Below are positions 25,776 to 37,735 of a stretch of DNA of 62,000 nt, one piece after another; the stretch's first letter is position 1, and the number at the start of each line of letters is the position of its first letter. This stretch comes from Mesostigma viride (taxonomy: Eukaryota; Streptophyta; Mesostigmatophyceae; Mesostigmatales; Mesostigmataceae). The translations under genes were made by a program, and so were the position numbers. Below the pieces are notes generated by a model. That model had not been told where the DNA came from, ran no database searches, and saw nothing but the letters and a program-made list of their open reading frames with translations. The stretch covers positions 1,140,104 through 1,202,103 of the forward strand of contig RPFO01000016.1 in assembly GCA_009746045.1 (NCBI GenBank). The letters run 5' to 3'.

Positions 25776-27900
25776 ATACATTTCTTGTTTTTGGTCCATT
25801 GGAGTTCCTTCCCACCAAGAGAAACATTTATTTTACATTTTTGTGTGCTAGGCTTTATACGGACAGCCTATACCACACCTTCAAACTCAGTGCACATCAT
25901 TATCAAGTTGGTTATTGTAGCACCATGCTGGGGGCCCAGCATACTCGAACACAAGGTGTTGCCCCTCTTAGCAGCGTGGGTGGGTGGGTGGGAGCTGAAA
26001 AGAGGCCTCCCTACGTCCCCTACACCACTCTAAGTACTGACTATCATTCACATTGCGCCACGCAGGCCTGCCGGCTGGCGCAGGTACAAGGTGTACTGAC
26101 TGCCAATCACAGTTGCGCCACGCCTGGCGGCTGGCGCAGGTAACAAGGTCTAGTGACGTACGTTAGAAGCTACCTAGGCCTGCACTCCGGAACCACACTC
26201 AGCCTAGGCACAAAAAGGGCCGGCCGGTGCAGTACCCTCGTGACAAGCGCTAGTCTTACGCTACCTACGGCAGGTCGGTCCCCTTTGAGCCCGTCCACGC
26301 GTCATATATAAAATGAGCGAAGCTCAGCAAATACATTTCTTGTTTTTGGTCCATTGGAGTTCCTTCCCACCAAGAGAAACATTTATTTTACATTTTTGTG
26401 TGCTAGGCTTTATACGGACAGCCTATACCACACCTTCAAACTCAGTGCACATCATTATCAAGTTGGTTATTGTAGCACCATGCTGGGGGCCCAGCATACT
26501 CGAACACAAGGTGTTGCCCCCACACCTCCTTCTTGGCCACCAAGGCTGTCGCCAACCTTGGTGCCGATTTTCTTTCCGCCCATGGCCCCCCCCTGCACGC
26601 TGCCACGGCTGTACTGCCGCCCCCGTGTGGCCGCTACGGTTTCCCGGCGGACGCAGGGCGGCACCCATGTCGTTCCCCCCGTTAGGGGGGCGGTTTCCAG
26701 CGGCTGCTCATTAGGCCTTACGCCCCCGGACCGTCTCTCACAAGCCCAGGACCCATCACCAGCCCCACCCCCGAGGCTGGGATTTCCCGGCATTGAAACC
26801 TTTGTGGCGATAGGCCCTCTACCCTACCAAGGCCTTGGCTTGGAAACTGCTTAGCCAAGGCCCTGACCAGGGCTTGTGTTGTTGTAGGAAATTTTTTATG
26901 GCATAGATATGCCCCCCTGGCTGAACCGAACTCTTTATCGCTTTTCCTATAATGCATCATACAGGATAAAAACAAGGCGATAAAACAGCAAGAATTTCAG
27001 CCCCGCCAGGCGAACATTCTTTGCTGAAAAACTGGGCAATGATGAAGAGCGCGCTCCTCCCACCAAGATTCGCTCCAGCCCCGCATCCTCCCCGAAACTC
27101 CCGTCTGGCCACAGGCCGAAAGATCGGGTCCGCTGTCAGGCTCCTGGCAGTTATGGGCTACCCTGGCACCCCGCGCTAGCCATCTCCACGTTTAAGGCAG
27201 ATTCGCCTCCACCTGTGATTCTTTCCACCGTAGCCGCTGGCCCTGGCCTGTATGGCTCCTTCCCTGACGTTGTCCGACTAAAATCGCAGCTTCCCCAGTG
27301 TCAGGAAGCCGCTTGCCGCACCCAGGGGTAGAGGGGAATCGTCAGTGGGCCCAGCGCCGGAAATCACACCATTTTACTCAAAACGTAGAGCCCCCCACCC
27401 AACAACCATTACCGTGGCCTGTAACGGTGGGTGGCGAACATAAAGAATTTTATTCCAGGCCTCTCCACGCCCGGAGAGGCCGATAGCATCGTCTTACATT
27501 CAGCGCAGCCGCCATAGCGGCCAGCCGACCTTGCCAGCAAATGCTGGGATCAAGTTGCGAAGCTGAAAAGAGGCCTCCCTACGTCCCCTACACCACTCTA
27601 AGTACTGACTATCATTCACATTGCGCCACGCAGGCCTGCCGGCTGGCGCAGGTACAAGGTGTACTGACTGCCAATCACAGTTGCGCCACGCCTGGCGGCT
27701 GGCGCAGGTAACAAGGTCTAGTGACGTACGTTAGAAGCTACCTAGGCCTGCACTCCGGAACCACACTCAGCCTAGGCACAAAAAGGGCCGGCCGGTGCAG
27801 TACCCTCGTGACAAGCGCTAGTCTTACGCTACCTACGGCAGGTCGGTCCCCTTTGAGCCCGTCCACGCGTCATATATAAAATGAGCGAAGCTCAGCAAAT
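25776..27900. repeat. Recent tandem duplication: A-L / A'-Y-L'
   Basis: Segment A (25776-25965) equals A' (26331-26520), and L (25994-26332) equals L' (27562-27900); I saw no difference in either pair by eye. The second unit carries an extra ~1,041-bp stretch Y (26521-27561), replaced by 28 bp in the first. L contains CATATATAAAATGAG, a TATA-like box. Y has no recognisable protein. TG...CA borders of L would allow long terminal repeats, but no target duplication flanks them. Confidence 0.8.
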
Positions 27901-28739
27901 GCACGCTGGTCCACTACATTCTACACGAAGGATAAGGACCACTACTAAAGTACGCGGCGCAGCGCCAAATGCACCGGGACTATGCCGAGGCACCGGGACA
28001 CATAATCAACATTGTCCACCGGCGCAAGCTATACGTAAATCTAAGAACGACTGAGGCAAAGGACCTAATTTACGTCCGTAACTGTAACAGGTTATTACGC
28101 GACGTAACATAGACGTGGCGGTTTACATCCCCCACCTGCAGGTTGTAGCTCAGAGTGTATTAAAAACCATATGCCCCCTCTCAGGGCTATGTGTTACATA
28201 AGCTCCCAACGGAGATATGTTCATAAGTTCATTAATAAAGGAGGTTATTAAAAGTTTCCAAGCTGGCTGCCTGACCCCAAAAGCCAAACCATACGAAAGC
28301 CAGCCTGGCCACCATAGACAAATAATGTACATATCCTTGGTTCATCCGCCAACATTAAAGTGTGGCATTTTTAGGGCCCCATATGATGGTCTCACTTCGC
28401 TATTGTGCCACTTCGTTACCATCAGTACAATACAAACCGGCGGGGACAGGAAAATTCCAGATTATTGCCAGCTAGGAGCAAGCCTCGGAGACATGGGTTT
28501 CTGCCAACACAAGAAACAGCGTTTGGGCATTGGCGTTGATGTGAAAATAACAAGAAGACCCGAATTTCCCAGATGGTATGGCTATCCTTGGAAGCTTGTC
28601 AGGGACCAAGGGCACCGCGTAGTATCGGTCTCACCGTGGCATGCCCATGCGCATGACACGCAAGTACTTACTTTCTTATTGGTCTCACAACCGCTACCCC
28701 TGATCTAAACCAAATATTTAGTTGCTGTTGGTGATGAAA
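27901..28739. other. 3' flank of VPS24; LINE ends, no gene recognised
   Basis: CCCCCACCTGCAGGTTGTAG with CTCCCAACGGAG (28129-28218) is a LINE 3' end on the + strand, and GCATGACACGCAAGTACTTA (28651-28670) an RTE 3' end. A 163-codon + strand frame at 28217-28708 runs through both and is not taken as a gene. Confidence 0.6.
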
Positions 28740-28744
28740 TTACA
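28740..28744 (-). promoter_or_regulatory. Candidate polyadenylation signal of VPS24
   Basis: TGTAA on the minus strand lies about 39 nt past the VPS24 stop codon. TGTAA is the usual signal in chlorophyte algae. This is inference from position only. Confidence 0.4.
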
Positions 28745-28782
28745 TTACTATTGTTATCCTCACGGTTGTCTCACTGAAAATG

Positions 28783-31700
28783 CTAGCTGCGGACTTGGTT
28801 CAGGCGTGCCCGTAGCTCCGACAACTCGGCGTCTTCCCCCACGGCAACCGGCGACTTTTCTGCGGGAGCCTCTTCTTCCTGCAGCCGTCAAACGCATGCA
28901 GGTGTTGCAGGGCCGACACAATCAGATATTGCAAGGCCAACATGTGCACGTGTTGCAAGGCTAACACAGTTGGGTATTGTACGGCCACTATACACAGATA
29001 TTGCGAGGCCAATGCAGTCGCCAGTCAGTTATGGCAATGCCAAAGAAGTCATGTGTTGCAGGGCCGACACAGCCAGATATTGCAAGGCAAAACACGCAGA
29101 TATGGTCAAGGCCGGTACAATCAAATTGCATGCTGCGTGAGTGGGTGTACGTCTCAAAACGTGCTCGCCCAAGATACCGCTTTCAAATTCCAGAAACACT
29201 GGACGACCGCTGAGGAACCCCCTTCCGAACCCCACCACCCAACTCCCCCCGGCTTGCCTCTACATCCCCCCCCAAACCCCCACCCTTTTGCCTCAGCAAC
29301 ACCCCCTCCCCCAAGCAGTTAGTCTCCATGCTTTGCTGCAGACTAAGTCTCAAAGGCATTGTGAATACAACGTATGAATAAGCCTTGTAAACCTACGTTG
29401 GTATGTGAATATAAATACCACGTGTGCTATGCAGATAGGAATGCTAGTCGAGTCGCATACGTTTCCCTAGATAGGTACTTTGGGTACTGGGTACGTGACA
29501 GATGTTAGTACCCAGTATACGTAGTGTCCTGTCATTGGACGGTACTAGAGTATCCTAGATAGGGACCGTACTGCAGCGTGCATTGATCTGTGATCACACG
29601 ATGCAGTGACTAGACTGCGACCTGTCATCGTGCGGCCTCGGGCCGACGGTCTGCACCCAACGGTCACTGGCGGCGCAGCCAGTGAGAGGAACGTTGATAA
29701 AGGGTAAACCTATTTTCTAATGAACCAAGCAATTCACTGCTCTCAGCTCACAGTGCTCTCAGGCATTATATTACGTCGTGCATTCGTATTCTAACTCAAG
29801 CCCCCTCCCCTTTCATCAACAGCTTTCCCCCCCCAGCCCCCCAACCCCACCCCACCCATGACACAACTCCCCCCCCCAACTCTCCTCAGCAAACGCACTC
29901 CCCCAACCCATTTCTGACACCCCTCATTGGTCTGGGACCAATGAGAGGCTAACACGCCGCCAGACGCCGCGGCAACCCCCCTTCCAAAGTCCACCATTCT
30001 TTTCCCCCCCCCCATGAAAGTCCGCGCACTTTTTAATCAATTCTCCCCCCCAACTTGCCTCTGCGGTGGTGGTGGTAATGGTGGTGGTGGGTGTGTGGTG
30101 GGGGGGGGGCAGCAGCGGCGAAAGCGGGAGGGGGGGGGCGATAGGCCAGCAAGGCTGATGATGCATCAAGGCAGAGTGATGGCAGAGTGGACGATCCTTC
30201 GGCCCACCCATTATTCCCCCCCCAACTTGCCTCGGCGGCCTCCTCCACGGGTGCCCCCTGCGCGGCCGACGGCAGCTGGTTGGCAAACTCGCCCGCAATC
30301 TCCGCCAACACTTTGGCCACCTCTGCCTCCGAGTCCTCCTCCAGGTTCTCCGTGTCAAGGGCGGACTCCATAGACTCGCCCACCATCTCATCGATGACGC
30401 CGGCCTGCATATAGCAGCCGTACATAGGATTAATACTTAGATACTCAATGCATCCAGTAGTTTAAGCCATCATAATTAATAATCACAATACCTGCCATCC
30501 CATCGATGACGCAGGCCTGCAACTAAGAGCAGTTTAGTAGATAATAGAGCGCGACACAAGTAATGATCACTTGATTGATAGGGTCAATAGAGCGAGAGAC
30601 AACTTCCGCTTGATTGATAGAGTTGATAGAGCGAGAGACAACTTCCACTTGATTGATAGGGTTGATAGAGCGAGAGACAACTTCCGCTTGATTGATAGGG
30701 TTGATAGAGCGAGAGACAACTTCCGCGTGATTGATAGGGTTGATAGAGCGAGAGACAACTTCCGCTTGATTGATAGGGTCAATAGAGCGAGAGACAACTT
30801 CCGCTTGATTGATAGGGTTGATAGAGCGAGAGACAACTTCCGCTTGATTGATAGGGTTGATAGAGCGAGAGACAACTTCCGCGTGATTGATAGGGTTGAT
30901 AGAGCGAGAGACAACTTCCGCTTGATTGATAGGGTCAATAGAGCGAGAGACAACTTCCGCTTGATTGATAGGGTTGATAGAGCGAGAGACAACTTCCGCT
31001 TGATTGATAGGGTCAATAGAGCGAGAGACAACTTCCGCTTGATTGATAGGGTCAATAGAGCGAGAGACAACTTCCGCTTGATTGATAGGGTTGATAGAGC
31101 GAGAGACAACTTCCGCGTGATTGATAGGGTTGATAGAGCGAGAGACAACTTCTGTTTGATTGATAGGGTTGATAGAGCGAGAGACAACTTCTGCTTGATT
31201 GATAGGGTTGATAGAGCGAGAGACAACTTCTGCTTGATTGATAGGGTTGATAGAGCGAGAGACAACTTCCGCTTGATTGATAGGGTCAATAGAGCGAGAG
31301 ACAACTTCCGCTTGATTGATAGGGTCAATAGAGCGAGAGACAACTTCCGCTTGATTGATAGGGTTGATAGAGCGAGAGACAACTTCCGCTTGATTGATAG
31401 GGTTGATAGAGCGAGAGACAACTTCCGCTTGATTGATAGGGTTGATAGAGCGAGAGACAACTTCCGCTTGAGTGATAGGGTTGATAGAGCGAGAGACAAC
31501 TTCCGCTTGATTGATAGGATTGATAGAGCGAGAGACAACTTCCGCTTGATTGATAGGGTTGATAGAGCGAGAGACAACTTCCGCTTGATTGATAGGGTTG
31601 ATAGAGCGAGAGACAACTTCCGCTTGAGTGATAGGGTTGATAGAGCGAGAGACAACTTCCGCTTGATTGATAGGGTTGATAGAGCGAGAGACAACTTCCG

Positions 31701-34700
31701 CTTGATTGATAGGGTTGATAGAGCGAGAGACAACTTCCGCTTGATTGATAGGGTTGATAGAGCGAGAGACAACTTCTGCTTGATTGATAGGGTTGATAGA
31801 GCGAGAGACAACTTCTGCTTGATTGATAGGGTTGATAGAGCGAGAGACAACTTCCGCTTGATTGATAGGGTTGATAGAGCGAGAGACAACTTCCGCTTGA
31901 TTGATAGGGTTGATAGAGCGAGAGACAACTTCTGCTTGATTGATAGGGTTGATAGAGCGAGAGACAACTTCCGCTTGATTGATAGGGTTGATAGAGCGAG
32001 AGACAACTTCCGCTTGAGTGATAGGGTTGATAGAGCGAGAAACAACTTCTGCTTAATTGATAGGGTTGATAGAGCGAGAGACAACTTCTGCTTGATTGAT
32101 AGGGTTGATAGAGCGAGAGACAACTTCCGCTTGATTGATAGGGTTGATAGAGCGAGAGACAACTTCCGCTTGATTGATAGGGTTGATAGAGCGAGAGACA
32201 ACTTCTGCTTGATTGATAGGGTTGATAGAGCGAGAGACAACTTCTGCTTGATTGATAGGGTTGATAGAGCGAGAGACAACTTCCGCTTGATTGATAGGGT
32301 TGATAGAGCGAGAGACAACTTCCGCTTGATTGATAGGGTTGATAGAGCGAGAGACAACTTCCGCTTGATTGATAGGGTTGATAGAGCGAGAGACAACTTC
32401 TGCTTGATTGATAGGGTTGATAGAGCGAGAGACAACTTCTGTTTGATTGATAGGGTTGATAGAGCGAGAGACAACTTCCGCTTGATTGATAGGGTTGATA
32501 GAGCGAGAGACAACTTCCGCTTGATTGATAGGGTTGATAGAGCGAGAGACAACTTCTGCTTGATTGATAGGGTTGATAGAGCGAGAGACAACTTCCGCTT
32601 GATTGATAGGGTTGATAGAGCGAGAGACAACTTCCGCTTGAGTGATAGGGTTGATAGAGCGAGAGACAACTTCTGCTTGATTGATAGGGTTGATAGAGCG
32701 AGAGACAACTTCTGCTTGATTGATAGGGTTGATAGAGCGAGAGACAACTTCCGCTTGATTGATAGGGTTGATAGAGCGAGAGACAACTTCCGCTTGATTG
32801 ATAGGGTTGATAGAGCGAGAGACAACTTCTGCTTGATTGATAGGGTTGATAGAGCGAGAGACAACTTCTGCTTGATTGATAGGGTTGATAGAGCGAGAGA
32901 CAACTTCCGCTTGATTGATAGGGTTGATAGAGCGAGAGACAACTTCCGCTTGATTGATAGGGTTGATAGAGCGAGAGATAACTTCTGCTTGATTGATAGG
33001 GTTGATAGAGCGAGAGACAACTTCCGCTTGATTGATAGGGTTGATAGAGCGAGAGACAACTTCCGCTTGATTGATAGGGTTGATAGAGCGAGAGACAACT
33101 TCTGCTTGATTGATAGGGTTGATAGAGCGAGAGACAACTTCCGCTTGATTGATAGGGTTGATAGAGCGAGAGACAACTTCCGCTTGATTGATAGGGTTGA
33201 TAGAGCGAGAGATAACTTCTGCTTGATTGATAGGGTTGATAGAGCGAGAGACAACTTCCGCTTGATTGATAGGGTTGATAGAGCGAGAGACAACTTCTGC
33301 TTGATTGATAGGGTTGATAGAGCGAGAGACAACTTCTGCTTGATTGATAGGGTTGATAGAGCGAGAGACAACTTCCGCTTGATTGATAGGGTTGATAGAG
33401 CGAGAGACAACTTCCGCTTGATTGATAGGGTTGATAGAGCGAGAGATAACTTCTGCTTGATTGATAGGGTTGATAGAGCGAGAGACAACTTCTGTTTGAT
33501 TGATAGGGTTGATAGAGCGAGAGACAACTTCCGCTTGATTGATAGGGTTGATAGAGCGAGAGACAACTTCCGCTTGATTGATAGGGTTGATAGAGCGAGA
33601 GACAACTTCTGCTTGATTGATAGGGTTGATAGAGCGAGAGACAACTTCCGCTTGATTGATAGGGTTGATAGAGCGAGAGACAACTTCCGCTTGAGTGATA
33701 GGGTTGATAGAGCGAGAGACAACTTCTGCTTGAGTGATAGGGTTGATAGAGCGAGAGACAACTTCTGCTTGATTGATAGGGTTGATAGAGCGAGAGACAA
33801 CTTCCGCTTGATTGATAGGGTTGATAGAGCGAGAGACAACTTCCGCTTGATTGATAGGGTTGATAGAGCGAGAGACAACTTCTGCTTGATTGATAGGGTT
33901 GATAGAGCGAGAGACAACTTCTGCTTGATTGATAGGGTTGATAGAGCGAGAGACAACTTCCGCTTGATTGATAGGGTTGATAGAGCGAGAGACAACTTCC
34001 GCTTGATTGATAGGGTTGATAGAGCGAGAGACAACTTCCGCTTGATTGATAGGGTTGATAGAGCGAGAGACAACTTCTGCTTGATTGATAGGGTTGATAG
34101 AGCGAGAGACAACTTCTGTTTGATTGATAGGGTTGATAGAGCGAGAGACAACTTCCGCTTGATTGATAGGGTTGATAGAGCGAGAGACAACTTCCGCTTG
34201 ATTGATAGGGTTGATAGAGCGAGAGACAACTTCTGCTTGATTGATAGGGTTGATAGAGCGAGAGACAACTTCCGCTTGATTGATAGGGTTGATAGAGCGA
34301 GAGACAACTTCCGCTTGAGTGATAGGGTTGATAGAGCGAGAGACAACTTCCGCTTGATTGATAGGGTTGATAGAGCGAGAGACAACTTCTGCTTGATTGA
34401 TAGGGTTGATAGAGCGAGAGACAACTTCTGCTTGATTGATAGGGTTGATAGAGCGAGAGACAACTTCCGCTTGATTGATAGGGTTGATAGAGCGAGAGAC
34501 AACTTCCGCTTGATTGATAGGGTTGATAGAGCGAGAGACAACTTCTGCTTGATTGATAGGGTTGATAGAGCGAGAGACAACTTCTGCTTGATTGATAGGG
34601 TTGATAGAGCGAGAGACAACTTCCGCTTGATTGATAGGGTTGATAGAGCGAGAGACAACTTCCGCTTGATTGATAGGGTTGATAGAGCGAGAGATAACTT

Positions 34701-37399
34701 CTGCTTGATTGATAGGGTTGATAGAGCGAGAGACAACTTCCGCTTGATTGATAGGGTTGATAGAGCGAGAGACAACTTCCGCTTGATTGATAGGGTTGAT
34801 AGAGCGAGAGACAACTTCTGCTTGATTGATAGGGTTGATAGAGCGAGAGACAACTTCCGCTTGATTGATAGGGTTGATAGAGCGAGAGACAACTTCCGCT
34901 TGATTGATAGGGTTGATAGAGCGAGAGATAACTTCTGCTTGATTGATAGGGTTGATAGAGCGAGAGACAACTTCCGCTTGATTGATAGGGTTGATAGAGC
35001 GAGAGACAACTTCCGCTTGATTGATAGGGTTGATAGAGCGAGAGACAACTTCTGCTTGATTGATAGGGTTGATAGAGCGAGAGACAACTTCTGCTTGATT
35101 GATAGGGTTGATAGAGCGAGAGACAAGTTATTCACGTGATTCATATAGGTAAAACAATGGTACGGAGCGTCCAAGCACCAACTCCATGGGCCCGCGCACC
35201 CATCTCATCGACTACACCCGCCTGCAGGTAAAGGCGCGTTGGGGAAACCAGCTTCAGTTAATTGTGGAGCTCCTGCGTATACAGACTAGATTCACAGAGC
35301 CACGATTATGCTATTATACTGGTTTCGATACTTTTATAATATGACACGCCCACCATCACATCGACCACGCCCGCCTGCAGAATGCAGATAACAGGAGCTA
35401 GAAGGACATTTGGAGCTAGAAGGAGAATTGAAGTTACAAGGACGATTGGATTAAGAAGGAAATTCGGACTAGGAAGGACACTTGGAGGTATAAGGACATT
35501 TTTCAACACTTGATGCAAAAATAATCAAAACACCATCGATGGTACCCGCCTGTCAATCGAACAGGTTACGAGACGTGATCCCGTCCAGTTGTACCCAAAA
35601 TTGTACACATTCTTGCGATTTCTTCTGGAGACGCGTGGTAAGAGACGTGACCCCATGACAGTGTAAGAGACGAGACCCCGTTATAAACACTAGCAATGTC
35701 GCTAACCACCTACGCGCCTAGCTAACCTCCCCTCTCCACGCCTTCACCATCTCCATCACATCCCCAATTCGTTTGTTATTTGCATGTCTCTCCCCCCCCC
35801 ACCCACCCACCCCACCCCCTTACCCCACCCCCCCAACACACATACATACACACCATCATCGTCCCCCCCCCTTCATCAAACTGCATCCCTTTATCTAACT
35901 ACATCCCCCAACCCACCCACCTTCACCATCTACTAGTACATTCTTCACCAGTATATCTCCTTTACTAGTATATATTGATAGCATACGTCGCTACCCCCCA
36001 CCACCTTCATGTTGCTAGCCACCCACCTTCATCATCTCCATCGACAGCTCCTTCATCGTGGCCGCAATCTCCGACGTCTTCATCAGGTCGTTGACGAGCT
36101 TCATCACCTCGGTGCTCTTCTGCAGGTGGCCCACCGCGCGCGCCATGGCTGCGGGCCCAAAGGGAAGTCAGAGGGCGTAGTGGTGGTGGCGTGGTGGTGG
36201 GGGCGATAGGCCAGCGAAGATGACTATGACAACTAATGTTCCTTGGCATGATGATGGCAGAATGAGCCATCCATGAGACACACATAAAACAAATCGTAAA
36301 GGGGGATAGTCAATAGAAGGGTGATGACGGCAAAGCAAAAGGAGAGATGAAGGACAGGGGGAGAAGATCCACACAATGGGGCGTGAAGGGGAGAGGGCAG
36401 GGTGCACGAATGGCAGAGAGGGCGATCGAAGAAAGGACCATTGCAAGCAAGGACCATGGAAAGACACAAACAAGATTTGGGCCAAGATAAGCAAGGATCA
36501 TGGAAGAAATAATAAATAAATAAATAAATAAGACTTGGGGAAAGGGAGGCAAAGACAATTAAAAACGGAAAAAAGGGGCCGTAGAAGAAAAGAAGATAGC
36601 AAAAGAAACCTATCGCCAAAGAGACCCCGAAGACAAGGATAGACCCACCCACCCCCTCCCCCTCCCTCCCTCCCTCCCTCCCTCCCTCCCTCCCTCCCTC
36701 CCTCCCTCCCTCCCTCCCTCCCTCCCTCCCTCCCTCCCTCCCTCCCTCCCTCCCTCCCTCCCTCCCTCCCTCCCTCCCTCCCTCCCTCCCTCCCTCCCTC
36801 CCTCCCTCCCTCCCTCCCTCCCTCCCTCCCTCCCTCCCTCCCTCCCTCCCTCCCTCCCTCCCTCCCTCCCTCCCTCCCCAACACCCCTCTCCCTCCCCGC
36901 AAATCTGCCTGCCCGCCACCACCCTGACCCCCGAACCATACCTAATCTCTCCTAAACCCTAAACCCTAAACACTACACCCCCGAGCCATACCTAAGCTCT
37001 CACTGAGGTGCAGGCACACCGAGTTGATCTGCGCGCGGTTCTCGTAGAGGCGGCTGACCGCCTTGCGAGAGCGCACAATCTCCTTGGCGAGGATCTGGCA
37101 GGTGATGATAAGCCGATTCAGTCCAATGCGATGACCCGATTCAGTCGGTGACCCGATTCGATGAAACGATTTGATGCGGTGTTTTTTGTTTTTGCCGATC
37201 CCATTCAGTCGTTTTTTTGGTATTTTGCCCATCGGATTTTCAAACCCCGACACCGTTCATTGTTGTGGAGCAGGGGGAGGGGCAAGGGCAGGGCGTGTTA
37301 GATGGTTGGGTCATGGGATAAGAGAGGCAAGAGAAGATGTGCGTGTTGTGCATGTTGTGTGTGTGTGAGAGAGAGAGAGAGAGACAGAGAGAGAGAGAC

Positions 37400-37483
<84 letters not shown>

Positions 37484-37692
37484 GGACGGACGGACGGACG
37501 GACGGACGGACGGACGGACGGACGGACGGACGGACGGACGGACGGACGGACGGACGGACGGACGGACGGACGGACGGACGGACGGACGGACGGACGGACG
37601 GACGGACGGACGGACGGACGGACGGACGGACGGACGGACGGACGGACGGACGGACGGACGGACGGACGGACGGACGGACGGACGGACGGACG

Positions 37693-37735
<43 letters not shown>

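Noticed and set aside
25994-27900. LTR retrotransposon with 339-bp terminal repeats
   Set aside because: No target duplication, no primer-binding site or polypurine tract that I can see, and the duplicated A segment lies outside the repeat on one side and inside on the other. Tandem duplication fits better.
28217-28708. A 163-codon + strand frame
   Set aside because: It runs through LINE and RTE 3' ends and has no recognisable motif.
30567-35174. Two opposite open frames of over 1,500 codons
   Set aside because: They are the two stop-free frames of a 39-bp tandem repeat inside a VPS24 intron. Period divisible by three explains the openness.
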